Assembly: GCA_031415015.1 (NCBI GenBank)
Contig: JANOQT010000173.1
Span: 1-21,906 of the forward strand
Direction of reading: 5' to 3'
From: JAUYQR01 sp031415015
GTDB lineage: Bacteria; Pseudomonadota; Alphaproteobacteria; Rhodobacterales; Rhodobacteraceae
Length of the DNA: 21,906 nt
Numbering within the stretch: position 1 is the first letter of the stretch; each line of letters opens with the position of its first letter. The notes below the pieces were generated by a model. That model did no database searches. It was not told the origin of the DNA and saw only the letters and a program-made list of their open reading frames with translations. The position numbers were made by a program, and so were the translations under genes. This document shows positions 7,813 to 15,348 of this stretch, in pieces.

Positions 7813-7839
7813 TCCCGAATAGACGTAGCACTTGCATCA

Positions 7840-7876
7840 ACCGCGGTGAATCCGGAAGATAGGAAACAAAATCCGG
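7840..7876. promoter_or_regulatory. Candidate operator sites between desaturase and XRE regulator
   Basis: The 87-bp divergent spacer holds a perfect 8-bp palindrome ACCGCGGT (7840-7847). It also holds two copies of AATCCGG (7849-7855 and 7870-7876) whose starts are 21 bp apart, about two turns of DNA. Such spacing would place two bound proteins on the same face. The natural candidate binder is the XRE protein encoded next door, acting on itself and on the desaturase. This is pattern-based inference. Confidence 0.3.
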
Positions 7877-7899
7877 CATGCGTTGTGTAAAGTCACCAG

Positions 7900-8757
7900 A
7901 TGGCAGATAGAATCGACAAACGTGATCGCTCCACCCTGTTTCGCACGCGGCTGGCCGAAGCGATGAAGGAACGCGCCGTCACCCAGGCCGCTCTGGCCCG
8001 GTTTACCGGGGTGGACAGGTCGACCATATCCGCCCTTCTGGCGGCAGGAACACGGTTGCCGAACGCGCAGCTTGCCGCCGATTGCGCGGCGGCACTGGGG
8101 ATCAGCGCTGACTGGCTGCTGGGGCTGTCAGGCCGCCCCGAGCCGATTGCCGACCTTCTGGCAATGTCGATGAGCATCACCGAAGCGCCTCGCGCCCTGA
8201 TCGACGAACACATCTTCGGCTGGCACCGCGAGGCGGCAGGCTACAAGATCCGCCACGTGCCTGCCACGCTGCCCGACATGCTCAAGACCCGGGCGATGGT
8301 GGAATGGGAATACGCGCCACAACTGGGCCGCACCGCCGAACAGGCGTTCGGGGCATTCGAGGATCGACTTGCCTGGATGCGCAACGCGAAGTCCGACTAC
8401 GAGATTGCCCTGCCGGTCCATGAGCTTGCGGCCTTTGCCACCGCCAGCGGCTATTACGAGGGCCTGCCAAAGGGCGTCCGGCTGGCACAGCTTCAGCGAC
8501 TGAGAACGCTCTGCGACCAGCTTTACCCGTCACTCCGCGTCTGTCTTTTCGACGCCCGCCGGGTGTTTTCCGCGCCGATCACCGTCTTCGGGCCGATGCT
8601 GGCGGTGATCTACCTTGGCGGGCACTATCTGGCGTTCCGCGATTCCGCACGGGTGGAGGTGATTACCCACCACTTCGATGCCCTTGTCCGCGAGGCAGAG
8701 GTCGGCGCGCGGCAGATGGTCGGCCACCTGCAGGGTCTGATCGAACAGGTTGGCTAG
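7900..8757 (+). CDS. XRE-family HTH transcriptional regulator with C-terminal sensor-like domain
   Basis: The 285-residue protein has an N-terminal Cro/C1-type helix-turn-helix at about 29-50 (TQAALARFTGVDRSTISALL) inside a five-helix domain of about 70 residues. A 200-residue C-terminal region follows with no motif I recognise, probably for ligand binding or dimerisation. It contains an acidic and aromatic stretch and a terminal helix. No Shine-Dalgarno sequence is visible before the ATG. The divergent desaturase suggests a role in membrane lipid control, which is inference. Its TAG stop shares a CTAG palindrome with the stop of the convergent lipocalin-like gene. Confidence 0.85.
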   Translation: MADRIDKRDRSTLFRTRLAEAMKERAVTQAALARFTGVDRSTISALLAAGTRLPNAQLAADCAAALGISADWLLGLSGRPEPIADLLAMSMSITEAPRALIDEHIFGWHREAAGYKIRHVPATLPDMLKTRAMVEWEYAPQLGRTAEQAFGAFEDRLAWMRNAKSDYEIALPVHELAAFATASGYYEGLPKGVRLAQLQRLRTLCDQLYPSLRVCLFDARRVFSAPITVFGPMLAVIYLGGHYLAFRDSARVEVITHHFDALVREAEVGARQMVGHLQGLIEQVG

Positions 8758-9254
8758 AACGGCGTCAGCGCCGAGGCGACATAGCCATTGAAATCAAATA
8801 CTTCCCGCGCCGCTTCCAGCCGATCGCCAGAAACGGCCGCACGGTCCAGAACAAAGCCGAACCGGCCCGAGGGCGTGCCTATGGCAAGGGTGCGGTAACC
8901 GCTGTCGACCCAGATGACCCACCAATCCTCCATCCCTTCGACTGCCAACCGGCCGGGGCCTGCGCTGGTGATCGTGCCGGACACCTGCCGACGCTCGCCG
9001 TTCAGGCAAAGATCGGCAGTCAATTCCAGACCCGCGCCGGACGGGGTGAATTCCACCCGACCGGCGGCACAGCCTGTGTTCCCGGGCGGACCGAATGCTG
9101 CCACCTGTGTCCATTGCCCTTGCAGCCGCGATGTGTCGAAAGCTGCGGCGGAATAGATCGGCGCGTCGGCAGCCCGGAACACGCTGGCCCGCTGCGGACC
9201 TGCCGGCGCGCAGCTGGCAAGCAAAAGCGCCAGTCCGGCCATCACTCGATGCAC
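8754..9254 (-). CDS. Lipocalin-like lipoprotein
   Basis: The protein has 166 residues from a GTG at 9254. A lipoprotein signal ends in the lipobox LLASC, with acylated Cys at residue 15. The mature part contains LQGQWTQVAAFGPPGN..C near the start and several beta-strand-like segments ending in a WWVIWVDSGYRTLAIGTPSGRFGFVLDR block, as in Blc/VlsC-type lipocalins (small ligand-binding barrels of the outer membrane). An ATG at 9242 overlaps the upstream stop (TGATG) but would leave the signal without its positive N-terminus, so GTG is preferred. It overlaps the upstream lipoprotein gene by 13 nt and is probably coupled to it. The ligand is unknown. Confidence 0.75.
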   Translation of the reverse strand: MHRVMAGLALLLASCAPAGPQRASVFRAADAPIYSAAAFDTSRLQGQWTQVAAFGPPGNTGCAAGRVEFTPSGAGLELTADLCLNGERRQVSGTITSAGPGRLAVEGMEDWWVIWVDSGYRTLAIGTPSGRFGFVLDRAAVSGDRLEAAREVFDFNGYVASALTPF

Positions 9255-9796
9255 AGGGTCACCCGCGCGCCATTGTCCTGCAGAATTTCATTGCACCCAA
9301 GTAGCGGCTTCATCGGCGCACAGGTGCCCGAACGGGCCAGACAGGTGCTTTCGCATTGGGTGGCGTTGGTGCATTGCTTGCCCGAATCCCGGGTTATCTT
9401 GACGCAGGCCTTCAGGGAGGAACTTCCCGCGTTCACCCAGTTGCCGCCCTTTTTCTCACACGCCAGTTGCGCTGCTGACTTCGGTGCGGGCGGAGCGACG
9501 ACTTCGGCCGGGACCGGGGCTGGCTCGGCGGCCGTCGCCTGCGGGTCAGGCGGGTCAGCCTGCAAGGGTACCGCTTCGGGCGCGCGCGTTTGACCGGCAG
9601 CTTCGGGCGCAGGTTCCGCACTATCCGGGGCGACGTCATCAAGTGGCGTAACCTCGATCGCAGCCCCCGCGATGGCGTTCGGTGTGACACCTGACGCAGG
9701 CGTCGTTCCCGTGCCCGCACCCGGCAACGAAGGCTGGCATCCCGCGACCAGAACGATAAGGGCAAGGGCTGCGGCAAGACCGGGAAGGCGGGGCAT
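9242..9796 (-). CDS. Lipoprotein with Pro/Ala-rich linker and cysteine-rich C-terminal domain
   Basis: From the ATG at 9796 (GGAGAG four bases upstream) the protein has 184 residues. A signal peptide ends in the lipobox LVAGC, with Cys20 lipidated. A low-complexity linker of Pro, Ala, Glu and Thr (about 25-110) probably spans periplasm or peptidoglycan. A compact C-terminal domain has eight cysteines (within LACEKKGGNW ... QCTNATQCESTC ... TLCIE), which suggests four disulfides. I do not recognise a named family with certainty. It follows the aldo/keto reductase by 57 nt and overlaps the lipocalin-like gene, so the two lipoproteins may work together at the cell surface. Confidence 0.75.
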   Translation of the reverse strand: MPRLPGLAAALALIVLVAGCQPSLPGAGTGTTPASGVTPNAIAGAAIEVTPLDDVAPDSAEPAPEAAGQTRAPEAVPLQADPPDPQATAAEPAPVPAEVVAPPAPKSAAQLACEKKGGNWVNAGSSSLKACVKITRDSGKQCTNATQCESTCLARSGTCAPMKPLLGCNEILQDNGARVTLCIE

Positions 9797-9853
9797 CAGG
9801 CTCTCCGAATGATGGTTAGCAGTGCCTTGATCCGCGCCGCGCCGCAAGCCCAG

Positions 9854-10894
9854 TCAATAGGGTGCCGAAAAGGCCCGGTGGGTTTCCGCTATCTCGGCCA
9901 GCACCTCTGGCGACAGCGTCAGGTCTGCCGCGCCAAGGTTGGTTGCAAGCTGCGCCAGCGTGGTGGCCCCGATGATCGGAATGGTGCGGAACGGCCGGCT
10001 GCGGCAAAAGGCAATCGCCATCTGGCAGGGGTCAAGTCCGTGGCGCGCCGCAATGCCCATGTAGGCGGCAACGGCGGGAAAGACCTGCGGGGTGATCCGG
10101 CCCCCAAGATCGGGCGTAAAGCTGCGGCGCGTCGCGTCCGGAATGACGTCCCCGGCGTATTTCCCCGACAACAGCCCCACCGCCAGGGGCGAGAACGCCA
10201 GCAGCGGCATATCCTCGATCAGGCTGAACTCTGCCCAGTCGGTATCGAACTGGCGACACAGCAGCGAATATTCGTTCTGCACCGAGGCCATGCGCGGCAG
10301 CCCCAGCGCATCGGCCAGATGCAGCCAGCGCGCCGCCCCCCAGACGCTTTCGTTCGACAACCCGATGGCGCGGATCTTGCCTTCTGCCACCAGCGCCTGT
10401 GCCGTGGTCAGCACATCCGTCATATGCGCCGTCTCGGCCGCCTTGTCCGCGCCGGTCGGCGCATAGCGCCACATCTGGCGAAAGTGATAGCTGCCCCGGT
10501 TCGGCCAGTGCAGCTGATACAGGTCCACGTAATCCGTCCCCAGCCTGCGCAGCGACCCTTCAAGCGCCGCGCGCAGGGTCGCACCGGTGATCGGTTCTCC
10601 CGGACGGATGATCTGGCCTTTGCCAGCCACCTTTGTTGCGATCTGCATCCGGTCACGCCCGCCACGGGCTGCAAGCCAACTGCCAATGATCTCTTCGGTG
10701 CGGCCAACGGTTTCCGCCCGCACCGGGTTGGTCGGATACATCTCGGCGGTGTCCCAGAACGTCACCCCGTGGTCCAGCGCCATGTCGGCCTGTGCATGGC
10801 CTTCGGCTTCGGTATTCTGTGTGCCCCAGGTCATCGTCCCAAGGCACAGCGCCGAGACGGTCAACCCGGATTTTCCCAAAGCCTGCGTTTGCAT
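9854..10894 (-). CDS. tas: Tas-like aldo/keto reductase
   Basis: The start at 10894 (AGGAGAACAG just upstream) gives 346 residues and an N-terminus MQTQALGKSGLTVSALCLGT matching E. coli Tas; a longer reading from 11161 would run through the divergent ImuA-like gene. The aldo/keto reductase tetrad is present: D48, Y53, K88 and H129 (in QLHWPNRG). The NADPH-binding region near the C-terminus is also recognisable (IIGATTLAQLATNL). The enzyme should reduce a carbonyl with NADPH in the cytoplasm; the natural substrate of Tas proteins is not established. It is divergent from an SOS-controlled gene, so a LexA site in the shared 96-bp spacer could affect it as well. Confidence 0.88.
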   Translation of the reverse strand: MQTQALGKSGLTVSALCLGTMTWGTQNTEAEGHAQADMALDHGVTFWDTAEMYPTNPVRAETVGRTEEIIGSWLAARGGRDRMQIATKVAGKGQIIRPGEPITGATLRAALEGSLRRLGTDYVDLYQLHWPNRGSYHFRQMWRYAPTGADKAAETAHMTDVLTTAQALVAEGKIRAIGLSNESVWGAARWLHLADALGLPRMASVQNEYSLLCRQFDTDWAEFSLIEDMPLLAFSPLAVGLLSGKYAGDVIPDATRRSFTPDLGGRITPQVFPAVAAYMGIAARHGLDPCQMAIAFCRSRPFRTIPIIGATTLAQLATNLGAADLTLSPEVLAEIAETHRAFSAPY

Positions 10895-10955
10895 CTGTTC
10901 TCCTGTTCCTGCGCGGAACGTAGGGCGAAAGGGCGGCAGGGCAAAGAGGCCGGGC

Positions 10956-10984
10956 TTGAGAACATTTAAGGAACACTCTAGATT
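10956..10984 (+). promoter_or_regulatory. Promoter with an alphaproteobacterial LexA (SOS) box
   Basis: GAACATTTAAGGAAC (10960-10974) is GAAC-N7-GAAC, the complement of GTTC-N7-GTTC, the known LexA site of Rhodobacter and Rhizobiales. It sits inside a plausible promoter: -35 TTGAGA (10956-10961), a 17-bp spacer and -10 TAGATT (10979-10984). Bound LexA would block the promoter. Initiation 6-7 nt after the -10 falls at 10990-10991, which is the A of the ImuA-like start codon, so the message may be leaderless. Confidence 0.75.
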
Positions 10985-10990
10985 TGCGGC

Positions 10991-11644
10991 ATGAGTCTGC
11001 CGATCCATGATCTTGTCACCCGCCGCCCGCAGTTGCAGCAGTCGCTGGTCGCCGACCTGTGCATCCAGCGCGGTCGGGTGCATGAATTCTGCGGCCCCTC
11101 GCGGATCGCGCTGGCCGCACTGGTGATGGCGAAAAGTGCCGGGCCGGTGATCTGGGTGCATCCCGGCTGGGTGTCCGAACGGCTGAACCCCGCCGGATTG
11201 CAGCCCTATGCCGACCCTGGGCGTCTGATCATGGTGCGGGCCGACCGCGAGGATAAACTGCTCTGGGCGGCGGAAGAGGCGCTGCGTTCAGGGGCCGCAC
11301 CGCTGGTGGTGGCGGAACTGACCACTCCTCCGGCGCTGACCCCGGTGCGCAGGCTGCATCTGGCCGCCGAAGCCGGGGCCGAAGCGGCGCGCAAAAGCGG
11401 CGGGCTTGCCCCGCTTGGCCTGCTGCTGCTGCCGGACACCGGCGGTGTGCAGGGGGTGGAAAGCCGCTGGCACATCGCGGCTGCCCCCAGCCGCACGCTG
11501 TTTTCCGACACCGCAGACAGCTGGAACCTGACCCGGCTCCGGGCGCGGTTGCTGCCCCCGGCAAAGTGGCGGCTGACCCGAATAGAACTGGGCCGTGAAG
11601 CGTTAGAGATGCAGGAGGCGCACACCGGCAACACGACATCATGA
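10991..11644 (+). CDS. ImuA-like RecA-fold protein of the SOS mutasome
   Basis: The 217-residue protein has the ImuA pattern (COG4544): VHEFCGPSRIAL, PVIWVHPGWVSERLNPAGL, RLIMVRADREDKLLWAAEEA, then LTPVRRLHLAAEAG and a late SRWHIAAAPS. The site where RecA has the Walker A GxxxxGKT reads GPSRIAL here, so ATP binding by the usual loop is unlikely. ImuA works with ImuB and the polymerase DnaE2 in damage-induced mutagenesis. The SOS box right upstream supports this family call. Neither imuB nor dnaE2 follows (YceI does), so it is either an orphan copy or its partners lie elsewhere. No Shine-Dalgarno sequence is visible. Confidence 0.75.
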   Translation: MSLPIHDLVTRRPQLQQSLVADLCIQRGRVHEFCGPSRIALAALVMAKSAGPVIWVHPGWVSERLNPAGLQPYADPGRLIMVRADREDKLLWAAEEALRSGAAPLVVAELTTPPALTPVRRLHLAAEAGAEAARKSGGLAPLGLLLLPDTGGVQGVESRWHIAAAPSRTLFSDTADSWNLTRLRARLLPPAKWRLTRIELGREALEMQEAHTGNTTS

Positions 11645-11697
11645 TTTCGTGATGGTCCAAGCCTCTGCTAACGTAACGGTCTTGAAGGGATGCGAAC

Positions 11698-12270
11698 ATG
11701 TCCAGAGCCGGCTTTGTGATGCTTCTTGCAGCCCTGATCTTCGCCAACGCCGCCACGGCGGCAACCGTCGATTACGCGCTGGATCGTGGCCGCTCCTCGG
11801 TGGCGTTCGAGACCAGCTTTGGTCCTGACCTCATCACCGGAACGATCCCGCTGAACTCTGCCGATCTGTCGCTTGATTTTGATCAGGTGACGAACTGCAC
11901 CATCAATGTCGATCTTGACGTGTCGGGCGCGCAGGCCAGCTTTCCCTTTGCCGCACAGGCGCTGAAGGGGCCGAAGGTGCTGGATGCAAAAGCTTATCCC
12001 CGGATGATCTTTGCCAGCACCTCGGTCAAGGCAGACGGCGACGGGGCCGCAGTGACCGGCAATCTGACCATCCGCGGTGTGACCCGCCCGGTCATCCTGC
12101 GCGCTGAGATTTATCGCCAGAAGGGCAGCAAAGCAGGCGACCTAACCCATCTGACCGTCCGCCTGACCGGCAAGGTCAACCGCAGCGCGTTTGGGGCCAC
12201 CGGCTGGTCCGACATGGTCAGCGACGAAGTGCGCATCATCATCACCGCCCGGATCGACGCAAAAGGCTGA
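11698..12270 (+). CDS. YceI-family periplasmic protein
   Basis: The 190-residue protein has a signal peptide (about 1-22, ending ANAATA) and a lipocalin-like beta barrel. Family landmarks are the opening YALDRGRSSVAFE, the central FPFAAQALKGPKVLDAKAYP and ITGNLTIRGVTRPV-like strands (here at about 120-135). YceI proteins bind long polyisoprenoid or lipid chains in the periplasm. AAGGGA lies about 8 nt before the start. It ends 4 nt before the cytochrome b561 gene, a pairing seen in many bacteria and consistent with a shared transcript and a quinone- or isoprenoid-related job. Confidence 0.9.
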   Translation: MSRAGFVMLLAALIFANAATAATVDYALDRGRSSVAFETSFGPDLITGTIPLNSADLSLDFDQVTNCTINVDLDVSGAQASFPFAAQALKGPKVLDAKAYPRMIFASTSVKADGDGAAVTGNLTIRGVTRPVILRAEIYRQKGSKAGDLTHLTVRLTGKVNRSAFGATGWSDMVSDEVRIIITARIDAKG

Positions 12271-12274
12271 CCGG

Positions 12275-12823
12275 ATGGCACTGCGCAACACACCCGAGTC
12301 CTTCGGCCTCGTCACCCGGATTCTGCATTGGGGCATGGCCCTGCTGGTGATCGGCATGCTGGCCCTTGGGATGCGCATCGCCGACATGGAACCCGGCCTG
12401 TCAAACCTCTGGCTGTACGGGCTGCACAAGACGCTGGGTTTTCTGACCCTGACGCTGATCCTGCTGCGCCTTGTCTGGCATCTTATCAGCCCGCCCCCCA
12501 AGCCGCTAGGGCCGCCCGGCGCGGCCCGCATCGCCGCTCGGGCGGGGCACCTGCTGTTCTACGTGCTGCTCGTCGCCATTCCCCTGACCGGCTGGGCGGC
12601 CAGTTCCGCCACCGGCATCGACGTGATGATCGCCGACCGCTGGATCGTCCCGCCCATCGCCGAGGTGTCAGAGGCGGGCGAAGCCTACTGGTTCCGCCTG
12701 CACGACATCCTGACCAAGCTGCTGATCGGCCTGATCGTCATCCACATGCTGGCCGCTCTGAAGCACGAGATGGAGGGCGACGGCACCCTGACACGAATGC
12801 TGCGCGGACGGAGGCAAGACTGA
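12275..12823 (+). CDS. Cytochrome b561 (CybB-type) membrane protein
   Basis: The start at 12275, four bases after the YceI stop, gives 182 residues; earlier in-frame starts lie inside YceI. Four membrane helices are expected at about 12-33, 48-70, 90-108 and 143-163. Candidate heme ligands are H18 (RILHWG), H51 (LHKTLG), H143 (RLHDI) and H157 (VIHML), as in the two-heme bacterial b561 family. The protein should move electrons between quinol and another acceptor in the inner membrane. It is likely co-transcribed with yceI. The following 67 bp before metG contain an imperfect hairpin without a T run. Confidence 0.9.
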   Translation: MALRNTPESFGLVTRILHWGMALLVIGMLALGMRIADMEPGLSNLWLYGLHKTLGFLTLTLILLRLVWHLISPPPKPLGPPGAARIAARAGHLLFYVLLVAIPLTGWAASSATGIDVMIADRWIVPPIAEVSEAGEAYWFRLHDILTKLLIGLIVIHMLAALKHEMEGDGTLTRMLRGRRQD

Positions 12824-12890
12824 CACCAAGGTCTGGCCCTTTACGGGGCCTTGGGCTAAACGTGCCGGGGTTGAATTTGCGAGGGCGCGC

Positions 12891-14609
12891 ATGGCACGAA
12901 TTCTGATCACCTCCGCCATCCCTTACATCAACGGGATCAAGCATCTGGGCAATCTGGTCGGCAGCCAGTTGCCCGCCGACCTGTTCGCGCGCTTCAACCG
13001 CGCTTTGGGGCACGAGGTGATGTTCATCTGCGCCACGGATGAACACGGCACCCCCGCCGAACTGGCCGCTGCCAAGGCGGGTAAACCGGTCGAGGACTAC
13101 TGCGCCGAAATGCACGAGGTGCAAAAGGATCTGGCTGCCGGGTTCCGCCTGTCATTCGATCACTTTGGCCGATCCTCCAGCCAGCGCAACCACCGGCTGA
13201 CCCAACATTTCGCGGGAAAGCTGGATGAGGCCGGCCTGATCGAAGAGGTCAGCGAAAAGCAGGTCTTCTCCATCGACGACAACCGCTTTCTGCCCGACCG
13301 CTACATCACCGGCACCTGCCCGAACTGCGGCTACACGGCGGCGCGCGGCGACCAGTGCGAAAACTGCACCAAGCAGCTGGATCCGACCGATCTGATCAAT
13401 CCGCGCTCGTCGATCTCCGGCTCGACCAATCTGGAAGTGCGCGAAACCAAGCATCTTTTCCTGCGCCAGCGCTCGCTGCGGGGCAAGCTGGAGGCGTGGA
13501 TCGACAGCAAGAAAGACTGGCCCATCCTGACCACCTCCATCGCCAGAAAATGGCTGAACGACGGTGACGGCTTGCAGGACCGGGGCATCACCCGTGATCT
13601 GCACTGGGGCATCCCGGTGAAAAAGGGCGACCAGCCCTGGCCCGGGATGGAGAGCAAGGTGTTCTACGTCTGGTTCGACGCCCCCATCGAATACATCGCC
13701 TGCACCGCCGAATGGGCCGATGCGCACGGGCTGGATGACGCCGCATGGGAACGCTGGTGGCGGACCGACAAGGGGGCCGAGGACGTCACCTACTACCAGT
13801 TCATGGGCAAGGACAACGTGCCCTTCCACACCCTCAGCTTCCCCGCCACGATCATCGGCTCGGGCGAGCCGTGGAAGCTGGTTGATTACCTCAAGTCCTT
13901 CAATTACCTCAACTATGACGGCGGCCAGTTCTCTACGTCACAGGGGCGCGGCGTGTTCATGGATCAGGCCCTCTCGATCCTGCCCGCCGATTACTGGCGC
14001 TGGTGGCTGCTGTCCCACGCCCCGGAATCCGCCGACAGCGAGTTCACGTGGGAGAATTTTCAGGCCTCGGTCAACAAGGACCTTGCAGACGTGCTGGGCA
14101 ATCTGGTCAGCCGTGTGACCAAGTTTGCGGCCGCAAAATTTGGCGAAACCGTCCCGGGCGGGGGCGAGTTCGGCCCCCTTGAGACCGCGCTGATTGCCGA
14201 CCTTGGCGGGCGCATCAAGGACTATTCCGCGCTGATGAGCCAGATGGAAGTCCGCAAGGCCGCAGCCGAACTGCGCGCGATCTGGGTTATCGGCAACGAA
14301 TACCTGCAGGCCGCGGCACCCTGGTCAGTGGTGAAAACCGATCCCGAGCGGGCACAGGCCATCGTCCGTCTCGCGCTGAACCTGATCCGTGTCTATGCAA
14401 TCCTGTCCGGCCCGTTCATTCCCGATGCCTCGGCGGCCATGATGACCGCCGTTGGATCGCAGGACTGGACATGGCCGTCCGACACTTCGGCAGCGATGCG
14501 ACACCTGCCGGAAGGCCACGCGTTCGCGATTCCGGAGAACCTGTTCCGCAAGATCACTGACGAAGAGCGTGCGGACTGGCAGACCCGTTTTTCCGGCATC
14601 AGGACCTGA
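12891..14609 (+). CDS. metG: Methionyl-tRNA synthetase
   Basis: The 572-residue class I synthetase charges tRNA-Met with methionine in the cytoplasm. The HIGH-type signature is HLGN at 18-21. A zinc knuckle has C143-x2-C146 and C156-x2-C159. The KMSKS-type loop reads QFSTSQ at 346-351, so the first lysine is replaced by glutamine and the second by threonine. The anticodon-binding helical domain covers about 380-570. There is no C-terminal EMAP-like tRNA-binding extension, as is usual in alphaproteobacteria. It is the last gene of this plus-strand run, and I see no convincing terminator after it. Confidence 0.97.
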   Translation: MARILITSAIPYINGIKHLGNLVGSQLPADLFARFNRALGHEVMFICATDEHGTPAELAAAKAGKPVEDYCAEMHEVQKDLAAGFRLSFDHFGRSSSQRNHRLTQHFAGKLDEAGLIEEVSEKQVFSIDDNRFLPDRYITGTCPNCGYTAARGDQCENCTKQLDPTDLINPRSSISGSTNLEVRETKHLFLRQRSLRGKLEAWIDSKKDWPILTTSIARKWLNDGDGLQDRGITRDLHWGIPVKKGDQPWPGMESKVFYVWFDAPIEYIACTAEWADAHGLDDAAWERWWRTDKGAEDVTYYQFMGKDNVPFHTLSFPATIIGSGEPWKLVDYLKSFNYLNYDGGQFSTSQGRGVFMDQALSILPADYWRWWLLSHAPESADSEFTWENFQASVNKDLADVLGNLVSRVTKFAAAKFGETVPGGGEFGPLETALIADLGGRIKDYSALMSQMEVRKAAAELRAIWVIGNEYLQAAAPWSVVKTDPERAQAIVRLALNLIRVYAILSGPFIPDASAAMMTAVGSQDWTWPSDTSAAMRHLPEGHAFAIPENLFRKITDEERADWQTRFSGIRT

Positions 14610-14830
14610 CGGATCGCCCGGCCCTCAGCAATGCTGCGCAGCGGCAAAGTGGAACAGCGCTCTGTTTGCAGCTGCAGAAACCGTCGCTTGCGACGATAAA
14701 GTTCCCGCAACAGGCGAACTGACGGGACATTTTTCTGCCTATGCGGAGAACAAGAGGAGGCGCGGCCAGCTTGACGGTGGTAATCTCTTGGCATCGGACC
14801 CGAGTCGCTGCCACGCAAGGAGTGCCCGAA

Positions 14831-14986
14831 ATGTCAGACGTTCTGCCGTCCCGCGCCAGACCTACCCGCAACTACGCCGCCATTGCGCTGTTTCTTGCAG
14901 TCTATGCTGGCGTGCTGCTGATCGTCCTGGCACCCCGTGATATGATCGCCGTAGAGTCCGGAAGCGTGATCCGCGAGGCAAACTAA
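14831..14986 (+). CDS. Small single-helix membrane protein (51 aa)
   Basis: A strong AAGGAG (14817-14822) sits 8 nt before the ATG, which is the main reason to accept this short gene. The product has a basic N-terminus (SRARPTRNY), one membrane helix at about 15-35 (AAIALFLAVYAGVLLIVLAP) and a short polar tail, so it should sit in the inner membrane with the N-terminus inside. I do not recognise the family. It stands alone between metG and tRNA-Phe, with 221 bp before and 225 bp after in which I see no other gene. Confidence 0.65.
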   Translation: MSDVLPSRARPTRNYAAIALFLAVYAGVLLIVLAPRDMIAVESGSVIREAN

Positions 14987-15211
14987 GGCGCCCTGCGAAA
15001 TTGTCCCCGGCAACGCCGTACGCAAGCGCAGCTTTTGCTGCCGTCCCATTTGAACTGCGCCAGGTTTGCCGGATGCTGGGATCGCTCTCGAACTGGCTGC
15101 TGCGACAACGGCAAACAAACGCAAGTCCGGCATCGCAAGCTGCAAACCCCGACAAATCAACAGAGCGCCGCTTTGCAAACGACTGTTATGCTGAACTTCT
15201 CTTGAATTAAA

Positions 15212-15287
15212 TGGTGCCCAGAGACGGAATTGAACCGCCGACACGCGGATTTTCAATCCGCTGCTCTACCAACTGAGCTATCTGGGC
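15212..15287 (-). tRNA. tRNA-Phe (anticodon GAA)
   Basis: The complement folds as a complete 76-nt tRNA. The acceptor arm is GCCCAGA/TCTGGGC. The D arm contains AGCTCAGTTGGTAGAGC, and the anticodon stem GCGGA/TCCGC encloses the loop TTGAAAA with anticodon GAA. The T arm contains GGTTCAATTCC, and a 3' CCA is encoded (15212-15214). It lies downstream of yacG on the same strand, the usual place in Rhodobacteraceae as I remember it. Confidence 0.97.
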
Positions 15288-15288
15288 A

Positions 15289-15318
15289 CGCCTTGGTGGC
15301 CGGGTGATACCCAAGGCG
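15289..15318 (-). other. Perfect hairpin just upstream of tRNA-Phe
   Basis: CGCCTTGG and CCAAGGCG (8 bp, 14-nt loop) end one base before the mature 5' end of tRNA-Phe. On the transcript it would form a stem next to the RNase P cut site. There is no T run, so it is not a standard terminator. It may be a processing signal of a yacG-tRNA transcript. Confidence 0.45.
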
Positions 15319-15348
15319 ACGGGGGCTGTCCAGAGGGATTTGTTGCTT

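Noticed and set aside
10905..10919. GTTCC-N5-GGAAC dyad just before the tas start
   Set aside because: Inverted rather than direct repeat and with the wrong spacing for alphaproteobacterial LexA; could be chance in this GC range.
9809..10969. Long plus-strand reading frame (386 codons) opposite the aldo/keto reductase
   Set aside because: It is antisense to a clear Tas-like gene, is rich in Arg, Gln and His, and shows no domain; it is a high-GC shadow.
12826..12854. Hairpin between cytochrome b561 and metG
   Set aside because: The stem has a five-base bulge or competing pairings and no T run follows, so it is not supported as a terminator.
13152..13829. Minus-strand frame of 225 codons inside metG
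   Set aside because: Lies wholly within the recognised methionyl-tRNA synthetase gene and has no family resemblance.
15193..15207. GAAC-N7-GAAT, a near match to the LexA box
   Set aside because: One mismatch in the core and it precedes no gene in a sensible orientation.
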